A stretch of 64,000 bases of DNA from Laetiporus sulphureus 93-53 (taxonomy: Eukaryota; Basidiomycota; Agaricomycetes; Polyporales; Laetiporaceae), in contig NW_024468563.1 of the NCBI RefSeq assembly GCF_001632365.1, forward strand, positions 206,549 to 270,548, written 5' to 3'. A program made the position numbers and the translations under genes. Under the pieces are notes generated by a model. It was given only the letters and a program-made list of their open reading frames with translations. It did not search any database and was not told the origin of the DNA. Of the stretch, positions 34,401 to 47,029 are shown piece after piece; positions within the stretch are counted from its first letter, which is position 1, and each line of letters opens with the position of its first letter.

Positions 34401-37400
34401 ACACTTCGAGACGATCGTGGACTACAAGAAGGCAAGTCATCAGCAAATCTGACCGATATGGCATCGCTGGGGGGTCAAATGCTCTTTGGTGAGCTTTATG
34501 TTGGCGCCCCGACGGCGCAACTGACGAACCACATGGACGGCAAAGTACTGTTTCAGGGTACATAGATTTTAGGCAAACTTTCGACATCCCAAGAGGTGGC
34601 ACGGTCGGTCCTATCTGCGTCGCCGCCTCGTTGTGGGCAGCTCATCGATCCACAGAAGCACATCAACTTTCTCAGCCCCTTAACCAATGATACCTATCGG
34701 GGGCCTCCCAGAGTCATGACTGTAAGTCCTGAACCATTGTATCTGAGCTAATGCTCTGCTTTCCAGAGCGGGCTTTGCCTCGTAACGACCCCACAGCGGC
34801 GACGGTCGATGAGCGCCAACAGTCACGGTAACATCGTGACAATATGTCACTGCATAGGGAGGTTTGTGGCCAATTCGTCAATCGATGATGAATGGGGGCA
34901 ATTTATCATCAATAGGAAACAACGCATTGTCTTCGTAGACGTAGACAGCAGATAGCAGATGAAGAATATCCAAGAAATCCGCGTGATATAGGCAGAAGAG
35001 CTTCCCAACGCAAGCCAACCGGCGTCAAGATTCAAGATTACTATCGACTGAGGAAGATCACGGCTGACCAGGTCCTCGTTATATGGGTGTCGAACATACA
35101 CCAGTCACGACGCATCCTGGTTGGCATCCAATGCTTGCTCGTGGACAGCGACAGCATACCGTTCGGATATATGCCAGTTTCCCATCCAAATGCGCGACGC
35201 AAAGCATGGTCGCATCGCATGTCCTTCCATATTACATCCACCCAACGCAGAACCGTTTATGAAAGGAGAGGAAGATTGTATATGTCGAGCAGGACGTACC
35301 TCTCGTTCCGTCGCTGGCTGTCATTCGCGACTCCCGCAAAGCCGAAGCGTGGCCTATGGGGCTAGAAAACGCGTCCGGTCCTTTTCCCATACAGTATCAT
35401 CATGGCGGAATGAGCAGCGTGGGCCGCTGCGCGGTGCGCGGTGATCGCAGCGATTTGCGTCGCCTCCATCCGCGTCGACAGAGCCTCAGAGTTCATGATA
35501 ATATCATGAGGAGCTGTCGGTCGTCTTCATGTTCAGAATATCGACAAGCGTCCCAGAAGACCATGAGCAGGCTTAGAACACATTTCGACCATGATGTTCA
35601 GCTAGAGATATTGACGAGCTCGACGAAGATAGGGACGGTGGAGGAATTAGAGACAGGTCCAATCTTCCTTCAGCGGTGCCACCATGAGACGTAGAACAAC
35701 GAGCAGGTCGCCGGGACGGAAGAAGTGGTTCGTGGGTGATGGGGGCTGCACAAATGGCCGCGGACGACTCACCGCGCCACCGCTCGCTTGCCGCGTCCAC
35801 GCCTGCCCACGCGAACGCACCTTGCACCTTGCTCGAAACAACGTCTCCCATTGCTGCGATGAACCTCTACCTAGTCACGCCCACAACTCTGGTATTCTAC
35901 GTCCCACAAACACCTTGTCCAATTCCTGTAATGTACCGTCTCACTGCCACCCACCGTCGCTTCCGGTTTCCCCATGCCACCTCTCGATAGCATGAAGACG
36001 CACGTCGCAGACTCTGTGATGCTACGCTCGGTCCTCACCATCTTCGCTGGAAGTTCTCGCCATCTTTGTCGATCCATATCTATAATTGCACGGCGATCCG
36101 TGAATCCTCATGATTCTCTTGATCATGCCATGCAAAATACGCTCGTCCTCCCGTGCTCGAAGTGGCAACACCTACCTCGCGACATCAAACGCCGACAGAA
36201 TCTGCAACCGGTACTCTCAGCCTTCATCATCTTAACGTGAGGTCCTTGCCATTCCCCGCCGGCCGCCCCCCTTAACGGGACTGCAAGTCGTGCACTCTCA
36301 TGAACCTGTCGATCGCGTCCTACGGAGGTTGCTCTTGCCGACCTAGGTCTTTGCTATCCGTCTGGATGACCTGAAGGCGACTTTCTCAGTGCGAACCATT
36401 CGCATGCGCCCCTTTCTCCGAACGTCTTTCTATGTGAAGGTTCTCGATATGTCCGCCCGTAGTCGGCATGCCTGCACGGAGTCAACCATTCCGCAGGCTG
36501 TGCTGTGGTGGAGGAATAACAAATAGCGGAGAAGCACTCGTGGCCACGGTGGTGAGTTCATGTTATTTACTGTCTGGATGGATGTCGGACACATCAACGG
36601 GACTACGAGCTCATTTTGCTTCGGTACTCTTTCAGAGATGTTCTGCGGACGTAGCAAACCAGTATAGGGTTCCTTTGAGCTTACTGGCCGCAGACACGTT
36701 CCTTTGAGTTTACTGGCCACAGACACGTTCCTTTGAGTATTCTCGACTCACACGCATTCTATATTCGGGACGCTCCTCGACATCCTCGCTATCGTGATGC
36801 ACGGAAAGTATTATGTGAACACTCTCGCCGCTCTCTGTATCTGCGTAAACCCATCCGGCCTGTGCTTCTCATATGACCCAGAATTGCTCTTTCTTACTTA
36901 TAACACGACTTTGCTGTGTGCAGTCGCCGCCGTGCACGGGCGACGTTGATCGGCCATCGTCGGCTCTGCTTTCCCCGCTTTCATTGGTGGAGATCGGGAC
37001 AACACAATCAACTTGGGGAGATAAACTTCTCTTTCCTACGATTGTCGTACTCTGCGGGCGGGATTCTATGGATGTGTTTGATGCAACTGCGGCGTCGTCC
37101 GTGGCGTGGACGACTCCTCAGTCGCTTGAGAAAAAGCACCGTGGCGCCAGTACCAAGTCGCTGTTACTATACATCGTTTTGCTACTCCTCAGATCGACGG
37201 ACGATTTCTAAGCAGCGACGACGCTCATCTTCGGGATCGCCAATCCTACCATACCAGGGTCCGGCTCCCGGCAACCCCTTCGGGACACGTTGAGATGGGT
37301 GGTGCATCAGTATGCAAAGCCGCGAGTCCTCATGATTACACACACATATATATGTAGTCCTCGCTGGTGCTGGTGCAGGATGGCTCTCAGCTTCTCGACT

Positions 37401-37799
37401 TCCCGACTGCCCACGCCTGGTCATGCAAATCCGGTGGAAACTTCGTACGTACAGAGCGGCTGTGATCGTCCGATCTCGTATATCCAGCTCAACGCCCACT
37501 CAGATCCCTTCCGTTGACGCCTCCCAAAGGCTCAAGCGCTCAAGACTGAAGACCCAACAAGAACATGAATCCATTCAAGGTGCGTATCCCCACCTCTATC
37601 CAAGTCATTTATCCTGCAGAACTCAACAGCCGTAACCTGCTCACTAGACCATCGACCTCGCTCAAGGATCACAAACCAGCTCCCACCTCTCAAGAATAAA
37701 AATAAAATAAAAACTACGCAAATGTATCCCACCCACATCGTACGTATCTTCTCATCCCCCTCGCTCACGACCCGTCCTGAATCCTGACCATTTCTCAAT
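31497..37799. other. Long gene-poor region
   Basis: About 6.3 kb without a gene that I can defend. A possible exon pair on the plus strand near 34460-34730 reads MLFGELYVGAPTAQL..., then, after an AG at 34564-34566, ILGKLSTSQEVARSVLSASPP and NFLSPLTNDTYRGPP before a GTAAGT. I do not recognise it and found no extension. Frames at 35.0-35.4 and 35.7-36.0 kb are of chance length. A short tandem repeat lies at 36669-36750, and an A-rich tract (AAAATAAAATAAAAAC) lies near 37700. Confidence 0.4.
36669..36750 (+). repeat. Short tandem repeat, about 29-bp unit
   Basis: GTTCCTTTGAG followed by (C/T)TTACTGGCC(G/A)CAGACAC occurs twice in succession. A third, degenerate unit follows (GTTCCTTTGAGTATTCTCGA...). 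Non-coding context. Confidence 0.8.
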
Positions 37800-38150
37800 T
37801 CCTACTAGTCAAGGACCGCACGAGGGTAAGTCCCCACGACGTAAATCTCAAAGCGAATGACTGATTGACCTTGCGCATATCATAATAGGACACGGCGAGG
37901 ATCGGGATCAGAGGAAGAGTCTTGGTAGTGGGCATGTATGGAAGAATGAGAATATAAAGCGTTCACAAAAATTTTTCAGACATGCGATGTGACAGTCAGG
38001 CGATCGATTGATCGAAAGCGCATGCACAAAGCACAAAACTCGAAGCTTAGCACAAGCTACGAGTGAAATGATTGACATCTCGCACGACCTGTGCGCGAGG
38101 GTCATCTAACCGATATGCCCGTCTCGCCTTGGATGTCTTATATTCCAGCG
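37800..38150 (+). repeat. Dispersed repeat R2, copy 1
   Basis: Similar in the same orientation to 47765-48080. Shared landmarks are GGACACGGCG, AGTCTTGGTAG(T/C)GGGCATG(T/C)ATGGAAGAATGA, GTGACAGTC(A/G)GGCGATC and CTACGAGTGA(A/G)AT. No protein is evident in either copy. It belongs to the duplicated mosaic around the monooxygenase genes. Confidence 0.75.
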
Positions 38151-39441
38151 CTCTGGGCAATTAAACCCAGTAACAGGATGTATCAAAACTGTGTCTGCGC
38201 CACCATTTCAGGCGAGTCGGCCTACAAAGCCCACACAGCATCGTGCTATCAGCAAGCGCGGAGCATACGGTGCCACACAGTTTTAACTCGACGAGTCGGT
38301 CGGGGAAGCGCGGTTTAGGGTCAGGATACACCGCGCGCGAAACGCGCCTTGCTCGGACTCCGACGGTTTGAGGCGGCCAAGCGTTGTTTGAGCGACGGTC
38401 GGCTTGTGCGCACCACTGCGAGCCTATTCAGTGCATGGTGGCCGCTATGTTTGAAAATCGCGACGCAGGAATTGATTATACGGCGATCATTGATCAGCGC
38501 TTGATCGATGAGCAACCGAGACGAGGGTCCTGACATGAGCGAATGTACATTGGGTCTCACTGCGCCAATCTGATGGCATGTCATCTCTCGTCTACATTAT
38601 ATCTAAAGCCACGGCCGCCACAGAGCATGCGCCTTCCGATAAAGCTGACCGTGTAATCTGGGTCTCTCAACCGGTGTGTCCTGAATTGTAGAGTTTCATT
38701 GGAGGGCGCCACCTCTTCTGTCGTCACTCGTGCTGGGACTCGACAACTCCCGTCTACCATGACATTGCCACATACCGCTTATGCTACGACTGAATTGACA
38801 ATACTTAGCTGTTTCCAAGGATTGCATTCATACTCAATACCGAGGATAGAAAAAAAGTTCGTCACTATCAGCACATAACATGGTTTTGAGCAGGCTCGGA
38901 AAGTGGCCACCGCATCGCTCGGCTGGCGCACTCTTTTTGATGACACAACCTCCCAGGTTATATAAGCGATGCTCATGGGCAGTCAAATGATATCCTGTTA
39001 TTTGGAACCTGGAAGTCGCAATCATAGCCCGCACTCAGATTTCAGACTCTGCAGGCGGCTTTCTCCCGCTGATCTTTGCGATGGTCTGAGTGTCATGCAT
39101 TCATGCATCATGTTTGGACAAAAAACGCCACTGTCACTGTGGCAAACGTTACAAACACATCACAAAACCATCACGCGCGCGGATTTGCCGTTCCCCTAGC
39201 AGCTTCCGCCAACATAGGCTTCGGACAATACAAATTCCACGCGGACAAAGCAAGTCATGGAGACACCTGGAGAAGTGTGCAAGTGGCTGGTATATTCGCT
39301 GTTATGCGTCGCGGCCGATGCCTTTGACACGATCTTGTCCGTCGTTGCCTCAAACGGCACGCCCAAACCGAGTCTACTCGTGAGTGAACTCCATTAGCAT
39401 GCGTGAGTTCTACCTTTGTTAATGCAAGAGTGTCATCGTAG

Positions 39442-40279
39442 CCTTCGGACGTAGATGAGCTAGGTGACAACCAGATTCTCGAGCTCAGGCAAAAGGCACC
39501 GGACCTACCCGCAAGTAATGGTATCTTCTGGATCACGCCACACACAAAGGGAAAGGCATCGCAGGACTTCGAGGAAGATGCTGCTGATGCATCGGAAGCA
39601 AACACCCTCAACCTCGTGTTCGTAAAGACGAGTATCCCCGTTCCACGAATTCGTCGTGTCGTAAAGCGGAAGTGGGATCACCTCATTGTCATGGATTATG
39701 TCAGGGGTCCAACTCTGGCTGAAATCTGGCCAAAATCATCCATATGGAAGAAGATCTATGTCGCTTTCACTTTGCATCGCTATGTCCGGCAACTTCGGTG
39801 TCTGAAGGCATCTCCTACCACGCCTCCAGGACCGCTCAGCGTGCAAGGACCACGGACTTGTGAATCGCCAATTTCGGTCCGCTCCTCGCCGTGGACCATT
39901 CGCCTCGTATGCGGAACTTTCGATCTTTTTCAACGAATGGTGCAAAATGGCATTGGACTCGGATCAAGTTCCCGAAGACGATCCGTCGAGGAAAGAGTCA
40001 TTCGATGATTCCTCACCACTCGTTCTTACACACCAAGATATCAATCCCCGGAACATAATCGTAGGCGAAGATGGTCGACTTTAGATGATCGACTGGGCAT
40101 GGGCAGGATACTATCCTCCTTGGTTCGAGTATGTAACAATGCAGAGACAGAAGGAGATTGAGAAAATGATAGGATTCAAGGATGATTTCTGTCAGAATTT
40201 GATTCCTTTCGTTTGTGGACCGTACTTCAGGCAAGAAAAACGGCTGGCGAGGATGTCGCGAGGGCTGAACTTTGTATAA
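39442..40279 (+). pseudogene. Aminoglycoside-phosphotransferase-like kinase, disrupted
   Basis: APH-family (protein-kinase-like fold) proteins of this type are abundant in fungi, with unknown substrates. Visible landmarks: KTSIPVPRI and HLIVMDYVRGPTLAEIWP (N-lobe and hinge), RRGPFASYAELSIFFNEWC, the catalytic loop LTHQDINPRNIIV (HxDxxxxN), and MIDWAWAGYYPPWFEYV. Two lesions are clear. The frame changes between RYVRQLRCL (39616 frame) and RRGPFASYAEL, near 39858, needing one base removed. In addition, the Trp codon expected in GRLWMIDW is TAG (40082-40084), cutting off the metal-binding Asp of IDW. The stop of the original frame is TAA 40277-40279. The 5' exons are not identified. It lies in a 1.4-kb block absent from the paralogous arm. 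Confidence 0.85.
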
Positions 40280-40971
40280 GATTGAGATGAATATTAATAT
40301 TACTGTAATGGAGAGGTTATGGTGACTCGTACGGCACACGTGTCCAGCGACAACGTGATGCTCCGTGATGGCATCCGCCTCTCATCTATCTCTCGTTGTC
40401 TCGCTTTCATCCTCTCGATCATGCTCGCATTTGCATGCCTGAACGACTAATTCGCCTCAGCGCGTGCAGGTCAAGTGATATTCAGCACACCCAGTGCGGA
40501 CGATCGTCGCTCGCATGAGCCACAGCTCCAACTTCTATGCATGCCACAGTGGCAATTCGCGGCTATATAATTGCGACCTACGAGCGAAATGAAGTCGCTG
40601 TTTCGGGTACGATAATGGTTTAAGGTAATGCTGCCTCTATACCTGTTGGTCGATATCTACTCTCCTTTGTAACTCGGGATTTATCGTAGTTCGTCCGCAA
40701 CATCTCACGGTGAGTGTGGAATGCCAAGCAGAAGATCAACCGCGACTGTTCAATAGATGGCGTGGCCGCAGCTCAATATTGTTTCTATTAAAGACTTTCA
40801 GGAAGGCACGAGAGACCTGAGAACCATCAGCATCTCAGGTCGGGACGATGAGAACTCAAATTCACCCGACCGTGGAATCTCCAGATTTATCGGCGAAGGA
40901 AACTTTCTCTTCTGAGCGGACCTCAATCTGATTGTCAGATGATTGATGTGCTGGAAGGATGGACTAGGACT

Positions 40972-40979
40972 TTATATAC
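40972..40979 (+). promoter_or_regulatory. TATA box of monooxygenase copy 1
   Basis: TTATATAC lies about 120 bp upstream of the ATG at 41094. The same element at the same distance lies before copy 2 (about 52079), within otherwise substituted sequence. Confidence 0.55.
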
Positions 40980-41093
40980 GAGGTTGTGTGTTCGCGTGTT
41001 CTCGCCGCACGCTCTCTCTCTGAAATCTTCCAATCTCGAAGTCGCCGCGCGCGCAGGAGCAATTGAAAGATCCGAAAGATACGTCTCACCATT

Positions 41094-42901
41094 ATGACTG
41101 AACCGAAGTTCAGAGTCGGAATCATGTAAGTCGTCAGGTGATATATATATGTCAGGAACAAAGAAGCTTATCGGGGGCAAACAGCGGTGCTGGGATTGGA
41201 GGGTTGCTGCTCGCCCTTTCCTTGGCGAACTCTTGCGACAATATTGCGGTAGACGTCTACGAGTCTACCGCAGTGCTCAACGAGATCGGCGCTGGAATCG
41301 GCATATCGCAAAGAGTCTGGGAGATTTTGAGACATATCGGTTTGGAAGATGAATTTCTTTCCATATCATACGCGAAGAACCACGCCGATACAGCTCGTGC
41401 GTGTGTCTGTCGCTCATCGTGTCCCACAGAAATCTTAGCACCATTCTTTTCTGTTCAGCCCTAACGCTGACCTTCAGAAGGTCTGACCAACCAGAGGGGT
41501 TCTTTTTCCTCGAGACCAGCAGTATGGCTCTTTTATGTTATTCCTGGCCCACAGTCAACTCATTGATTGACGATACAGTCCAATTTGCGACCTATCACAG
41601 GGCACATTTCCAAGCCTTGCTCTGCAAGCACCTCCCGAAGTCGTGTCAAATTAAATTTTCCAAGCGCCTGGAGAATTATATAGAGAGCGACTCCGGAGAG
41701 ATATGCCTGCAATTCGTGGACGGATCGACGGCCACATGCGACGTCCTTGCCGGCTGCGATGGCATCAAGTCCACAGTTCGTAGGGTTCTGTATCAGTCGC
41801 TTGCTGATAAGGCCATTCAAGATGGTAACAACGCGAAAGCCGCCGATCTACTAGCCCAAGCGAAGCCGGTCTGGTCTGGAAGGGTCGTTTATCGAAGTCT
41901 ATTGTCCCGGGACGTACTTGAACATGCGTGTCCTGGACACCCACATTTGACGAGGCCATATTTGGTACAGCGATGTCCTTTAGCAATGTGTCTGCTGATA
42001 TATACGTTTGTTTGCATTGCAGCGGACGGGAAGAGACAAAGTCAGTAGGCACCTGCTCACATCACATGAGCTTGCTTGACGATGCTCTTCAATTAGCATC
42101 TGATCACGTTTCCGATCTCTCATGGTCAAAAGCTTAACGTCAGCATATACGTTTTTGATGCAGAGAAGGAAAATACCCAATATGATAGCGCTGCCTGGAT
42201 GCGCAAATGCTCCAAGGACGAATTCATCGCGTCTTTCTCCAACTTCGAGCCTCAAGTGACGGGATTGTTAAATGTACGAACCGTGCGCGACCGGTCCGTA
42301 CTACGTACTCATACACAGCTTGTTGGGTCCAGTGTCTTGACGACGTCTCGGCGTGGGCGATCCATACATTGCCATTGTTGCCCACTTATGTAGGCGACCG
42401 AATTGTACTTCTTGGTGATGCGGTAGGTTCTTACCTCTGTCACTATCTCCGTGTCTTTCTACTACAACTAAACTCTGGATTGCAGGCACACGCAATGGCC
42501 CCCTTCCAAGGTGCAGGAGCTGGACTAGCAATGGAGGTATGTCTTTCACCTGTGCACTACAAATGTCATCGAGAACATTTCGCTAGGATGGCTTCATTCT
42601 TGCCTCAATTCTTGCCCACACTCACGTAACGCGCGACACTCTTCCCAGGGCCTTGCAGATCTACGATAGCATACGCCGTCCAATTACACAGTGGGTCGTC
42701 CAGCATTCGCGAGCGACGGGTGATTTCTACGACCTCAGAGCTGCGGGTTTCGACACGCTCTCTGACACGAAAGGCGCGCTTTCTGAAGGCCAGCTGGCGA
42801 AGATATCCAAGAGCCTGGATGGCATGTTCGAATGGCATCTGAATACCAGTGTGATGCCCGACCGAGACAGGGCCCTTGAGTTGCTGGATGCTATGGAATA
42901 G
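41094..42901 (+). CDS. FAD-dependent monooxygenase, salicylate-hydroxylase-like, copy 1
   Basis: Class A flavin monooxygenase of the NahG/UbiH type. It would use NAD(P)H and O2 to hydroxylate an aromatic substrate; the substrate here is unknown. About nine exons join in phase. Motifs: dinucleotide fold (I)IGAGIGGLLLALSLA with VDVYES; HRAHFQALLCKHL (Arg binding FAD/NADPH); DVLAGCDGIKSTVR (the DG motif); and LLGDAAHAMAPFQGAGAGLAMED (second FAD motif GD). A helical C-terminus ends in DRDRALELLDAME. Intron borders at I|GxG, PYL|, DK|H, LLN|C, DA|A and E|D are shared with the copies at 52203 and 59355. Relative to copy 2 it has GAGAGLA where copy 2 and copy 3 have GSGAGQA. No lesion seen. Confidence 0.9.
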
Positions 42902-43869
42902 ACCATGTATCATCTCACCGCGCGTTGTCTACACAACATGTATAATTTAGTATGCTCCTGGGTAGCTTGAACTTCCGACGAGGACATACATGGGCCTGTG
43001 TTTTTTTATTAGGCGTTGTCGTTTAATGAATGGACGATCGTACCCTTGATGTGCACTCCCTTCCAGATATGATCGAAAAAATTGGTGCGAGTCATATTTT
43101 GGTAAGCTGAAGCTCTTCGTTGTGCTCGAGACCATGTTCGGCGCGTAACGTTAAACTGATATTCGGGTCTTTAGTAAGATCATGTATGCTACCGCTGGTA
43201 ACTCTACGTGGCTCCGGCTTTCACGACAGACAGAAATCTGTCTAGAGGGAATGAAAATTTAGCGACAAGAATTCTTCGATTTACCCTGAAACCTATTCAC
43301 CTGCAAACAAATCAGTCCATCCTGCAGGGAAGCGGCAACTTCCGGGGCACTTACACTGTCTCATCACTATCACCATCGTCGAATCCCACATCCAGGGTCT
43401 GCGAATCGCTGGTAATTCCGTTCGTCTTCATCTTTACTCTCGATAGCGTGCGCGAGCCTCTGGCTTCCCTTCTCTGGATCAGATACTATGATGACCGAAT
43501 TTGCGAGATGCACGCTTGTCTGGAATTGTATATGCATGCAGTCCCGATAGATTGTCCCCGTCAGAGTGGGACAAGCTCTCTTAGATAAAGCGCATGACCA
43601 CTGCCAGGAGGAAGAACTCAACCCGACACGGTATACCATATACGCGTGAACTCCACATCACGAACCCATCGCGTAAACACACCGTCTATATGTCGCCACC
43701 TGAATGTCCCTCGCTCGCCGCTGATGTCGTTCCCCGAGCAGGCATGCATCGTGGCCTGCCCTTTTGAGTCGCATGTTCTGAAGTTCTGCCCGAGTTCTGA
43801 TGCGGACACCAAGCTCGTCGACGACCCTGCCGTAAGTGAGCTTCGGACAATACTCGCTTGCTGCTTATA

Positions 43870-44650
43870 TACGTGAAGGTAAGGATCAGACCAGTCCACG
43901 CTCGCCGCCTCGCCCCACGTCGCCGATGACAGATGGCCAGGCCTCCTAATTGAATAAAGATATATGATTGGAAGGATTGGGGAGAAGGCTGAGGGATACA
44001 ACGAAGCGGAGGGAATGAAATGAAGAAACACAACTGAGAGTCACACGAATCAGCGCGTGCTGCATACCGTCCACGTACGGATGGCAGAACCTCGAGTGGC
44101 AGTCATCGTATGCACGCAACGGACAACGCTCACAGCCGTTGAGCTGGTCGACCTCCCGATGCGGAACGCTTACGGCCAGTGTGTTGACTTTCCCAGCCAG
44201 CCCACTGCGCGGCTGGGAGTTCGGGAGTCGCCCGCTCTCTAGAAGATGGCTCCACGGGGCCAAACCGATGGCCCGTCCCATTGTAGCCGCGCCCTATTAT
44301 ATACACGCGCGCTACTACTCTCCCACGCCGGTGGCGCAGGTCGCACCGGGGCCTCTCGCATCTGCGCTCCGTGCCCAGATTCCAACACAGTGAAGCTTGA
44401 AGGTTAAACTCACTAGCGAGGCGCACTCTCCGCCGAACAGCAATATCGCTCACCATCCTGCTCGCTACTGACCAACTTCGTGAGTACGGTGAGATGGCGG
44501 GGTTGCGATGGGCCGCTCTCATAATCGGGCTTGCCAGGACGCACAGACGGGCGGGATCGTGCATTAGATTTGAGCGACCGTATCACGCGAGCGGAGGGTT
44601 GTACAAACAGAAAGCGCGGGCGCATAGCGCACAATGAATGGTGTAGGATC
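43870..44650 (+). repeat. Dispersed repeat R1, copy 1
   Basis: Same-orientation similarity to 47030-47640. Shared landmarks are GGACCAGTCCACGCTCG, GAGGGATACAACG(A/G)AGCGGAG, GCTGCATACCG(T/C)C, TTGAAGCTTGAA, GCTCTCATAATCG(G/A)GCTTG and GAGGGTTGTA. Indels separate sub-blocks (about 44170-44390 is longer here). It directly precedes F-box gene B. No gene recognised. Confidence 0.75.
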
Positions 44651-44793
44651 AATTGCGCGAGGACTGATTGAAGCTGAAAGAGAGGAGTGACGCGAGTGCG
44701 GGCCCACAACGCCACACATTCTCTCCTTGCTTGCTCCTGCCACCTCAACTCTCCTCGTAGAAGACTGCCATCGCACAGTCAATCTGATCGACA

Positions 44794-46623
44794 ATGTCAC
44801 CTCAGGAAGGTGATGGAAAACTATTTTCGCTCGAGCAATTGAGTACGTTGGACTTGATCAAGACACTGTCTTCCAGGCTCGAGCAAGGTGACACTCGCCA
44901 ACGGTGTGTCTCTGTCCGCCCTGACCGTATCACTATCCATACTGATCTTGACTTCATTGCGTTCAGCATACTTCCTGTCAGTACTGTTTGCTTCCAATCT
45001 AGCGCAGCAAACTGATATAACGGCATATAGCTCGAGGATCTTGATGGACTGATCAAGGCAGCCGAGACTATGGTTCAAGCTATGCGGCGCGAGCGGAATG
45101 CCCGCGTCGCGATCAACCATCTTCCTGCCGAAGTACTCGAGGAGATATTCGTGACCACTTGCACCGTCAAGCTAGCTGAATACAGATTCAAACACTATGG
45201 GTGTGGCGAAGCGATGACCATATGGAACCCAACTTGGATTGAAAAGGGCAGAGCAGTCGGTCTCATGCTTGTCTGCCATCCTTGGAAAGAGATCGCCTCG
45301 GGGATACGGGAGCTCTGGAATGGCGTTGAAACATATTGGGAACATAAAGATCGTATCTTGTTGGAGAGGTCCGGCCAAGGCCCGCTCAAGGTGCTGACTC
45401 ACGGCAAAATGGAACCACCTTATGCTGTTGTGCATGCTCTTCAAAATGTGGAACATTCATCCCGAATCCAAGAGTTGTACTTGACATCCCCCTTATTAGC
45501 ACGTGAGAACAGAGAATATTTTGGAATGCTAGCGCCCTCGCTGAGGTCTCTTGCGTTGCAAGGTGACTACAGTCGTGTGCCAAACGAGACGCTCAACCTC
45601 TTTGACAACCACATCCCCTGTCTAGAACGCCTGTCGCTCTCATATGTGGGTTGGCTGCCCAGCAATGCGTTCGCCGAACTGACATTCTTGGCTATCGACC
45701 AATGCTATGTATCCAAATGCCGCGCCAAAATACGCAGCGTGCTTGCTGGAACACCAAACCTAGTGGATCTCGTCCTGCGAAAAGTGGCTGACCAACACTT
45801 CGGATACATCCGAGTGGAAACAGAGGCTGCGGACATGAAGCCCGTGTCGCTCACTCGGTTGCGGCGTTTACTGATCGAGAATATGTGGACCGATGATGTC
45901 GACTATGTCTTCCGCGATGCTCGGCTAGACGGAGACATATCCGTCTCGATCAAACGTGTGAGACCGCGCGATGATGGCCATCGAATTCTCAAAGTGGTAT
46001 CCACTTGGTCATTGAATGCCTTGAAACATCCCAAAGAACTGCATTTCCAGCCACACGTCGCCATCATCGCTGGAGCCTCATCTGGGTTCCGTTTTGAGGT
46101 CGAGAGAAGCGTGTCCCTCCGGTATTGGTTCAGCTGGTCACGGAACCTTCCCCTTTCCAGCATCTCTCACCTGTGCACGTTTGAAGATGCAAGCATGCCG
46201 ACCAGTCTTGAACGTGTCCACAATTTTCTTAGGCAGATGACCTCGCTTGAGACATTGTCCGTCAACATTGAAGGCCTGACGAAGATCATCGACGCACTTA
46301 CACTCTTCCTAGATCCAACCGACCCGCCTCTCTGTCCCGCACTGACGACGCTACGTATCACCATCCGTCAAGACAGTGACTGTAACACGATCCTAGACTC
46401 TCTCCTCCCGCAAGATGCGCAGCTTGGCGTCAAACACCTGTACGTCGGGCTGATCGGTCCTCCGAATGAATTTGGGGAAGCCCTTCAAGCTGCGAAGGAT
46501 CACCTGCATGGCAACTTCGAATCGGTGAAATCCGAGACGCTGTTGTACGATAAGGCATACAACATTACTTTGCCACTGGTTTGTGATAAGGAGGTGCATG
46601 CTTTGTGGCCACGCTGGCTTTAG
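44794..46623 (+). CDS. F-box protein, copy B
   Basis: Paralogue of the 26191 gene. Two exons, 44794-44976 and 45031-46623, encode 591 residues. The N-terminal exon is MSPQEGDGKLFSLEQLST...; the F-box-like helices read RNARVAINHLPAEVLEEIFV. Then come WNPTWI and VCHPWKEIASGIRELW, and the leucine-rich body (LFDNHIPCLERLSLSYVGWLP; FLRQMTSLETLSVNIE), ending HALWPRWL. No stops or frame breaks. The intron 44977-45030 uses GTCAGT. Expected role: substrate adaptor of an SCF ubiquitin ligase. Divergence from copy A is spread along the protein, so the duplication is not very recent. Confidence 0.88.
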
Positions 46624-47029
46624 GTATCATGTAGATGAGAGGCGACATTCAAGATACTTTCTGGCTTCCTGGGGTGCGGGTGAAGTCCTAGTCTGTAAGT
46701 GTCCGTTGAATTATCGAATCAATGACCAAATGGCATTATTCACGCAGAAATATCACTCTTATGATCACCTTTACACTGTATTTCAGCTGTTCCGATGAAT
46801 GATATTATGCAGACAATGCTCGTCGCGTTGCACACCGTAGCAATATTTTCTCACCGGCCAATCTCAGATATAACAAGCGTACGAGGAATTTCCAATGATG
46901 GCATGGATTCCGATGCTAACGCTATAGAACAACTACTATCCTGGCGATCCTGAATCCGTCAGGTGTCTCGGATCTAACGCCATCTCTCCCCGCACAACAC
47001 CCATTCGCTGCTCACATTTGCAGACATAA
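46624..47029. other. Spacer between F-box B and repeat R1 copy 2
   Basis: No gene seen. The first 30 bases still resemble the 3' flank of F-box A (GTAGA(T/C)GAGAGG(T/C)GACAT); similarity then fades. Confidence 0.35.

Larger units (their letters stand above)
38695..43490 (+). repeat. Segmental duplication, arm 1 (monooxygenase copy 1)
   Basis: Same-orientation match to 51176-54600, covering upstream non-coding DNA, promoter, all exons and introns of the FAD monooxygenase, and about 600 bp downstream. Homology is interrupted here at about 38947-40330 by 1.4 kb carrying a kinase relic. That block is absent from arm 2, where the flanks sit next to each other near 51415. Confidence 0.9.

Noticed and set aside
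33980..34435. 151-codon minus-strand frame
   Set aside because: About the length expected once by chance in this window; no domain and no homologous copy nearby.
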